The notes under the pieces: model-generated
The model's database searches: none
What the model saw: the letters and a program-made list of their open reading frames with translations, nothing else
What the model was told of the DNA's origin: nothing
Shown: one piece after another, positions 58,295 to 64,000 of the stretch
Position numbering within the stretch: the first letter of the stretch is position 1
Layout: the number at the start of each line of letters is the position of its first letter
Assembly: GCA_022559845.1 (NCBI GenBank)
Contig: CM040117.1
Location: 143,968,732-144,032,731 of the forward strand
Length of the DNA stretch: 64,000 nt
Source: Amorphophallus konjac
Lineage: Eukaryota; Streptophyta; Magnoliopsida; Alismatales; Araceae
Direction of reading: 5' to 3'
Position numbers and translations under genes: made by a program

Positions 58295-58545
58295 TCACCA
58301 TCGGCAAGATCGGTCGCTACCCTTTCGGCCCTTGTCACCATCGGCAAGACCGGCCACCCTTTTGACCCTTGTCACCATCGGCAAGATCGGTCGCTATCTT
58401 TCGGTCCTTGTCACCATCGGCAAGATCGGTTGCTACCCTTTCGGTCATTGTCACCATCGGCAAGACCGCCTACCTATCGGCCCTTGTCACCATCGGCAAG
58501 ATCGATCGCTACCTTTCGACCCTCGTCACCATCGGCGAGCCCGGT
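58295..58545 (+). repeat. 38-40-bp tandem repeat in E5, right part
   Basis: It continues the array of 46425-47123 after the E7 insertion, with about six units of cttgtcaccatcggcaaga. Confidence 0.9.
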
Positions 58546-58720
58546 CAACTATCCTTTAACCTGGACCTTCCGTCCTCGCTAATAGATAAACTACCATTGC
58601 TTCGACATTTAGACCATGTCGATGAATAAACCGCACTCTCAGCTTTCGTCACCATCGGCGAAATTAATAAGGCGCATTCGCATATGAAGAGGCGTGATCT
58701 CGCGCTGGTCCTGAGCGGGC
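58546..58720 (+). repeat. E5 diverged 121-bp-type unit and end of tail
   Basis: ggaccttccgtcctcgctaa, then ttgcttcgacatttagacca and tgtcgatgaataaacc follow the order of the 121-bp unit at 45048-46075. Part of another unit (cgtcaccatcggcgaaatta) follows. Confidence 0.65.
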
Positions 58721-60129
58721 AGTGGATCACCAGATTGTGAACTACAAGAAAGGGAAATGGATCAGGGGGCCCAGGGATGAGTCCATTGGGAAAACCCTCC
58801 GATACTTAAGTGAGTGGACCTATGGTGGGAGCAATAAAGGGAGGAGATAGCTTCTGCGTGAGATCCCTCTCCACCAGAAAGGTGAAGTGGTTCCTGATCA
58901 GGAGTTTAGGACGTCTGGTTGGCCTTACCTTTCACCGGAGGGTATCCTTGGTTTAAATAGTGCACTATCTTCCTAAGTCCCATAAGTCGAGGGGTCTTAG
59001 GTGGGCGTTACGTCCTCGATGTGGGCTTTTACAGCCTTATCGTGGGAGCGTTATCACCTTGGGGAGCTGGAGTCCCTCACATTTATAACTTCCCGCTCAC
59101 AGAGGACTCTTAACGGCTGCATGGATAAGCAATCGTCAGCCGTTCTGAGCTCAAGGAGGCCAGCCCTATCCGGGCAGTAGGCTTAGCTTGGATGAAGATG
59201 GGTTGGATTGGTCGGCATGCACCTTCTTCTCCCGGGCGGAGAGATGGCTCGGGCATGGACCTTTCATGTGACCTGACCGACGCTCTGGCCTTTCGAGCCT
59301 AGAGGCTGCCTAGGAAGGTAGTATCCTCGAGCGAATCTCTTATTGGGCTTTTTGTCCTAACTGCGCCCTGTGGGCTGTCACTTGGGCGAGGATGGCCTCG
59401 TTTGGTCCTGATGGGCCTAGTTCAGCTGCTCTTTGAATGGGCTGCAGAAATCCCCCTCTCCACTTGTCCCCTCCTACTCCCGAGCCAAAGGAGGCTCGGA
59501 TGAGTAGCCTTTTAGGGTTTTGGACCAGCGTGGCTCAGGTGGGTGGAGATCTAGTGGTGATATGAAGCCACATGTCGTGGTCACCTGGGCCCATAATAAT
59601 TGCAATCCTGATGGATTTGAAATGAAGGAGCCCTTTTTCTCGGAGGTCGGAACGACGTGCCGCCTCCCGCGTGGGTTTATAGGCGTTGGGCGCCGGTTGT
59701 CACCCCAGACTCTTTCCGTCATTAGGGTTTTGGCTTTCTTTTGCTTCTTACTTTTGGGGCTCTTCGATGTGCCGTGAGGACACATCGGAGGAGCAGAAAC
59801 TTGTGGCGGCATTTGAGGAGTTGGCGAAGATAACTGCGGAGGCGGTCTGGTAGCTTCGTCCTCCCCCGGAATCTTCGAGGTTTCGAGAGAGCTCTTTTTC
59901 AAGTTCTTCCTCGGAATCCATGGCAGGCCAGCGCTCGGATGCCGAGGGATGGGGTGACGAATCGGTGGTGAGAGCGTCGGTCCCGAAGTGCAGCGAGTTG
60001 GGGGAAGCAGAGGTGAAGAGGTTGCTTCTTGCTGTCCTTGCCGTGATTTGATCAACGTATCTGCAGTAGTTAGAAAGGATCAGTACTTTCTGTGCAGATT
60101 TCACGTGATGGTTGGGTGGTCCCCTAACA
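58721..60129 (+). repeat. Probable E5 3' LTR or terminal region
   Basis: Non-coding sequence after the repeat tail, with a TATA-like GGTTTAAATAGTGC (58950-58963) and an end at CCCCTAACA just before E8. I could not find a clean TG start or polypurine tract; TGTGAACTAC near 58735 is one option. There is no partner LTR in the window to compare. The frames at 59474-60055 (minus) and 59520-59777 (plus) have no recognised content. Confidence 0.4.
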
Positions 60130-60196
60130 GGGTGTAGTAACCCTGGTAAATGAAAAAGGGATGAGATGATAAATCCACTAATGATAAGAGTCCTAG

Positions 60197-60208
60197 CTTA
60201 TATAAATA
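60197..60208 (+). promoter_or_regulatory. E8 LTR TATA box (candidate)
   Basis: CTTATATAAATA, about 65 bp from the LTR start, which is short for a U3. Confidence 0.45.
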
Positions 60209-60217
60209 CTTAAATCA

Positions 60218-60385
60218 AAATAACGCCTCTGATCAAGCTGCTAATTAATTGAAGACTGGCGTGAAGACGCGAATTATAGAATTGACGCCTCTATGACAGG
60301 CGTCAAATAAAGAATTGTAGACTGTTTGTACAGGCGTCAATTTCAAATAAACGCCCCAACCTAAGGCGTCAATTACAAAAGGACC
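60218..60385 (+). repeat. E8 LTR cluster 1 of GACGCC...GGCGTC hairpin units
   Basis: The best unit is 60284-60304: gacgcc, nine bases, ggcgtc, flanked by att and aat. Others: acgccccaacctaaggcgtc near 60350-60370 and single arms between. Confidence 0.7.
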
Positions 60386-61015
60386 CGTTTGTGTTCGGTT
60401 CGAACTGGGATGATAACTGGGTAAGTTTAGATTAAGGAAAGGATCAATACGTGGAATAGTTAAATGCTAATTGAATTGTAAGAAGGAAGTTCTAATCCTA
60501 ATAAAATTCTTAGAACCTATTAGGATTCTTCTCCTAGAAATAACCATTCCCTTTCCATCGAACTCACGTTAATACTAATCGCCCAAGACGTCCTGCTGCT
60601 ACTGCTGCTCTTCTGCCTTGAAGTTCCTCTTCGTTCTGCTTCTCCTATTGTGCTGCTGCATAGCAGTTCTTCATCAGCATCTTCCTCTTGCTGTCAATAC
60701 CTTGAAGGGAGGAAGCTATCTTCTGCTTCTTCTTCTGAAGGTTTTGGTTGTTCATGGACCAAAGGAGCTGCTGCATTTGTTGCTCTTACCATCATCTTCC
60801 TGCCGGAAACGTAGAAGAATCATCTTCTTCTTCCTTGTTCCCACTGCGTTGCTGAAGCTATTATCACCCTCATCATCCTACTGCATCTTCCGAGGGGTGC
60901 TGCTATTGCTTTGGCTAAAGAGTTTCTTCCGGAAACTCTGTTTGAAACAGAGTATCGTTCGTAGTTATTTTCTTCACCGTTCTTCAGTGTCTGTCAACCA
61001 AACCACCGAACCAAG

Positions 61016-62897
61016 GTAGGTTTTCTCAAGACTTAGCAAAATTCTGTAGTTATCAAGTTAATACATGCATATAGGTCTATATATGTCTTCAGTAGTTATA
61101 GATTTCATTTTCCAGAATGAAGTTTCTCCGTTTACTGCATAAATGAAATTGACGACCCACACCAGGGCGTCATTTTAAACCGATGATCGTGTAACAATCG
61201 TCAATTTGCTAGTTATTTAATAAATACCCCATGTTCAAAATTTAATAACTGTGAACCTATATATGGAAACTAATGCATAATCATGTCCATAAATTCCTGA
61301 TATTTTCCTCTATCTGTTCATACCTTTAGAGTCTTAATCAGACATACTCCAAAAATCATGAGTCTGTGATTGTACCTACCCGGTGTAAATCGTATGACAA
61401 AGAAATAGCAACCTTGCTTAGGTCGTCATTTAAATGGACGCCCGTATACATGGGCGCGACTTAGTGATAAAACGTGAAATTTTGATATATCTTTCCTGGA
61501 TATTGGAATTGACGACGTGAACCTTGCCATTGTTTTTGATATATGACGCCCTGACTAGGGCGCTGTTTAATAAATTGAGGACTTGAGCTAAGTCGCCATT
61601 TACATAAACAACCAAAATTTAGAATATTTACAAATTTTATTTACAGAAATCTGGTTGAAACGACTGAATGGACAGTTGTCATTTATTGAAATGACGACCC
61701 AAACAAGGGCGTCAATTATAAAAATGAAGACTCAAGGTCATGCGTCAATTGACTGATAGTTCTGACTTTCTGATTTTCGTGGTTTTTCGGTAACCCTTGA
61801 CAAGGGGTTATGTGTATAGGCACTATGTTCCATTCCGTGAATATAGTCCCATGTTTCACATTGTTTAATCGATTATCCACTATTTCTCGGTGATAGACGA
61901 ACTCTCCATGGGACATTCCATTCCTTTGGACCGGTGACTTTATCATAGAGACCTCCGTAAGACTCCGCTAACTTTGGATTCCCTCAAAGCAGCCGAGCTG
62001 GTTGTACCCTTAAAACTCATGACACTTCTTAATTGCCATGTCACTCTAAAGAAACATGGTATACCGGCCCTCACGACATGCTATTTGTATGTCATGAGAA
62101 TATTCTTGAAATAATGGGATGGGTAATCCATACCATTCATATCCTATAAGAATAGTGTGCCGTAGTTGTTTACACTAATTCTATCTACCTTATCATGTAC
62201 AAGAACGAGCGACCATGTTCATGTGGGCGCTTATTCCTATCGTCATGGCACCCGAGTTAGGGAGCCGATTCCACCTAGTTTTATCGTTAATCGTGATTAT
62301 ACCGTTACTATCGTCATTATCCAACATGTTCAAATCCTTGAAATGATATTCCTCAAAGATCTACCTTAAAGTGATACAAGTTTATTCCTTGAAACTCCAT
62401 ATTGGCTATAACTTTAGTGGATGTCAAAAAATATACGATCAATGCCTACGCATATAGGGCCCGATCTGGTCCTGGGAGGAGCACCCGAAAGTACTTGTGC
62501 CCATGGGAGTTGTAATGATCACGGTATGGCATTGTACCGAAGTGCATGACTAGCTTGATTAGACATTCCACAATCTCATACTCGACTTGACATGACATGA
62601 CTTGCGTGACCCAGAAAGGGTATTTATATACTTTCTTGAAACGTGATAGCCAATTCCTGACATGACATGATGAATATACTTGCTTGAATATCTTGATATT
62701 TATTGATATAAGTTCTCGAAAGACATGCTAGCTCACTCACTTATCTCTTGTTATACTCTCTCTCTCTTGTCGTCTTACGCAAACATGCATAGCTTTATTG
62801 CATTCATGTAACATGTAATTTACTTAAAGCAAGCTAGCTCTTGAGATATAATTCCTACTGAGCGTTCGCTCATTCAGTGTTTTCCTCTATTTTTCAG
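61016..62897 (+). other. Possible intron inside the E8 LTR
   Basis: Donor-like CCAAG|GTAGGTTTT at 61015/61016 and acceptor-like TTTTCCTCTATTTTTCAG|GTAAG at 62897. Position and exon context parallel the pair in E3. Inference only. Confidence 0.3.
61136..61745 (+). repeat. E8 LTR cluster 2 of GACG(A/C)CC...GGGCGTC units
   Basis: Units near 61151-61173 (gacgacccacaccagggcgtc), 61436-61456, 61544-61563 (gacgccctgactagggcg) and 61691-61712 (gacgacccaaacaagggcgtc). Confidence 0.68.
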
Positions 62898-63226
62898 GTA
62901 AGTCCGATGACGAAACTCAATCAGATGGGGAAAGTCAAGAGTGAAGAGATTATAGCCACTCCATCTATCCAAGCGTCTACTAGTCTTATCTTACTACATT
63001 TTTGAGTCAATCGTTGTACTTTTCCCTTTATAGAGTCTTAGCACTTTCATTAAATGGATTGTAATAGAAGTACTTTTAAGGTTGTGATTGAATAAAGGAT
63101 TGGGTTATCTTTACTTTTGTGCACTATGTCTTTATGTTGAATACACTAACGCTCTGATTGACATGATCGATATAAACTTGTCACGCACTCCGGGTTCCTT
63201 CCGCGCTCGGGGCGTGACAGTTTTTG

Positions 63227-63238
63227 TGGTATCAGAGC
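63227..63238 (+). promoter_or_regulatory. E8 primer-binding site (initiator tRNA-Met)
   Basis: TGGTATCAGAGC, 7 bases after the LTR end. Confidence 0.93.
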
Positions 63239-63388
63239 ATAGGATATTCAATTCCTAGGAAACCCAAGTCCAAGGATAGGTTTAAACCTTTAACCGGTGA
63301 GATTGGTTAGAACCAAGGGTTAAGTAAACTTAGAATCAAAACCTTCGAACATCATCACATATTAATAGAGTATTGTAATTGTAGGACA

Positions 63389-64000
63389 ATGGCTGCCGAA
63401 CGTGCCCAGTGGCGTAACATGCAACGCACTCTGCAAGGCATGACCCAGGCACTTCAACAAGTGGCACAAGGAGGTGCACATCGTGGAGTAGGAAATCTCC
63501 ACCAAAGTTTCAAGAATATGAACCCTCCTAAGTTCATGGGATCCACTGATCCGGATGATGCCGAGCACTAGATCCGGGAGACCGAACGTATTTTTTGAGT
63601 TATGCAATGCACGAACCAAGAGAAGGTCTTGTTAGCAACGTTTCAATTGGAAAGGGACGCCCACTGTTGGTGGGAGTCGGTAGAAGCCACATTAGATCAA
63701 GGACAATTTACTTGGGAGGAGTTTGTTGAACATTTCAACAATAAATATTTTTCGGACCGAGTCCAGGAGAAGAGGGCCGCCCAGTTCGCCGCACTTAAAC
63801 AATGATCTTTGTCGGTGACTGAGTATGAGGCACAATTTTCCAGGTTATCTCGATATGCTAAACATCTAATTAGTACCGAGAAGATGAAAGCTAGGAGATT
63901 TCTAAATGGGCTCAGACCCCAATATATCACACAGCTGGCGTCGATGGACATACAGGTCTATTCGGAGATGGTACGATGAGCCCAGCTACTGGAGGATGCC
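63389..64000 (+). pseudogene. E8 Gag, stop-interrupted and cut by the window edge
   Basis: The start is the ATG at 63389 (MAAERAQWRNMQRTL), as in E3. The frame continues with MNPPKFMGSTDPDDAEH, DAHCWWESV, ADQ-type capsid blocks, RVQEKRAAQFAALKQ and RFLNGLRPQ. There are in-frame stops at 63569 (TAG, where E1 and E3 have Trp), 63596 (TGA), 63803 (TGA, before SLSV) and about 63977 (TGA). No frameshift is visible. The nucleocapsid would lie beyond the edge. Confidence 0.87.

Larger units (their letters stand above)
30343..60129 (+). mobile_element. E5: degenerate Tat-type Ty3/gypsy element, interrupted by E6 and E7, 5' part missing
   Basis: Plus-strand pieces: 30343-33930, 41505-47123 and 58295-60129. 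Domain order: Gag end, protease, RT, RNase H, archaeal-type RNase H, integrase, then about 4 kb of tandem repeats. The second RNase H and the repetitive 3' region are features of the Tat lineage (Tat/Ogre/Retand type). E3 cuts off its 5' LTR and most of Gag. The 3' boundary is uncertain: I place it near CCCCTAACA at 60129. Confidence 0.8.
60133..63219 (+). repeat. E8 5' LTR (3087 bp)
   Basis: The start is inferred from TGTAG (shared with E1 and E3), the end from the PBS. Content: TATA box, GACGCC/GGCGTC hairpin units, otherwise AT-rich sequence. A Leu-rich open frame at 60618-61019 has no recognised content and lies in CT-rich sequence. Conserved with E3 near the end: tactgagc...gctca and gtcaagagtgaagag. 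Confidence 0.82.
60133..64000 (+). mobile_element. E8: Tekay-like gypsy element, 5' LTR and broken gag, runs off the right edge
   Basis: LTR 60133-63219 starts TGTAGTAACC and ends GCGTGACA. PBS at 63227 and gag at 63389 follow. Preceded by caggg (60128-60132), the predicted target duplication. Gag start and LTR ends match E3 in style, so the two are related families. Confidence 0.88.

Noticed and set aside
59474..60055. Pro/Ser/Lys-rich minus-strand frame near the E5 end
   Set aside because: No recognised domain, overlapping frames on both strands, and location in a probable LTR of a plus-strand element.
60618..61019. Leu-rich frame in the E8 LTR as a secreted or membrane peptide
   Set aside because: It comes from CT-rich repeats (ctgctgct, cttcttct) in the leader, and no second copy is available to test it.

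Overview
The window is repeat-rich plant nuclear DNA. I found no host gene, no rRNA gene, no tRNA gene and no CRISPR array. Essentially all of it is LTR retrotransposons inserted into one another. Every complete primer-binding site (PBS) is TGGTATCAGAGC, the complement of the plant initiator tRNA-Met 3' end. The domains are plant Ty3/gypsy (chromovirus and Tat types) and Sirevirus-like Ty1/copia. The species cannot be named from the sequence; an angiosperm with a large genome is my inference.

Layout, with E numbers used as labels throughout. E5 (30343-60129 within the window, + strand) is the oldest host: a degenerate Tat-type gypsy element with protease, RT, RNase H, an extra archaeal-type RNase H, integrase, and a long tail of tandem repeats. 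E3 (15937-30342, +) is a Gag-only gypsy element that interrupts or abuts the 5' side of E5. E1 (1-15936, -) is a decayed Tekay-like chromovirus; it appears to have inserted into the 5' LTR of E3, whose first ~382 bp should lie left of the window. E2 (5659-14661, -, TSD taggg) sits inside the E1 LTR and has an unusual LTR-internal-LTR-internal fragment-LTR structure. E4 (22219-29807, -, TSD gaaag) sits in the 3' LTR of E3. E6 (33931-41499, -, TSD ctaga) splits the archaeal-type RNase H region of E5. E7 (47124-58294, -, TSD tcacc) is a pol-less Sirevirus-like element inside the E5 tandem-repeat tail, and its right LTR is replaced at the outer end by a complete 547-bp TRIM. E8 (60133 to beyond the right edge, +) is another Tekay-like element with a broken gag.

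Most interesting: E2, E4 and E6 are three non-autonomous families that lack RT, RNase H and the integrase catalytic core, yet keep one long reading frame. That frame contains a conserved region I do not recognise, GCPGPP repeats, an integrase C-terminal (GPY/F) domain and a chromodomain. In E4 and E6 it begins with a Gag-like region; in E2 it begins with a protease-like remnant that has lost its active-site motif. This may be an undescribed class of chromodomain-bearing parasites of chromoviruses. A second system-level pattern: the LTRs of E1, E3 and E8 each carry clusters of ~21-27 bp hairpin units with a different, family-specific CG-rich stem. A third is the E7/TRIM chimera, bounded by one matching 5-bp target duplication.

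No element looks autonomous as it stands. E1 and E5 carry pol domains but are broken by stop codons and frameshifts. The others depend on enzymes supplied elsewhere.
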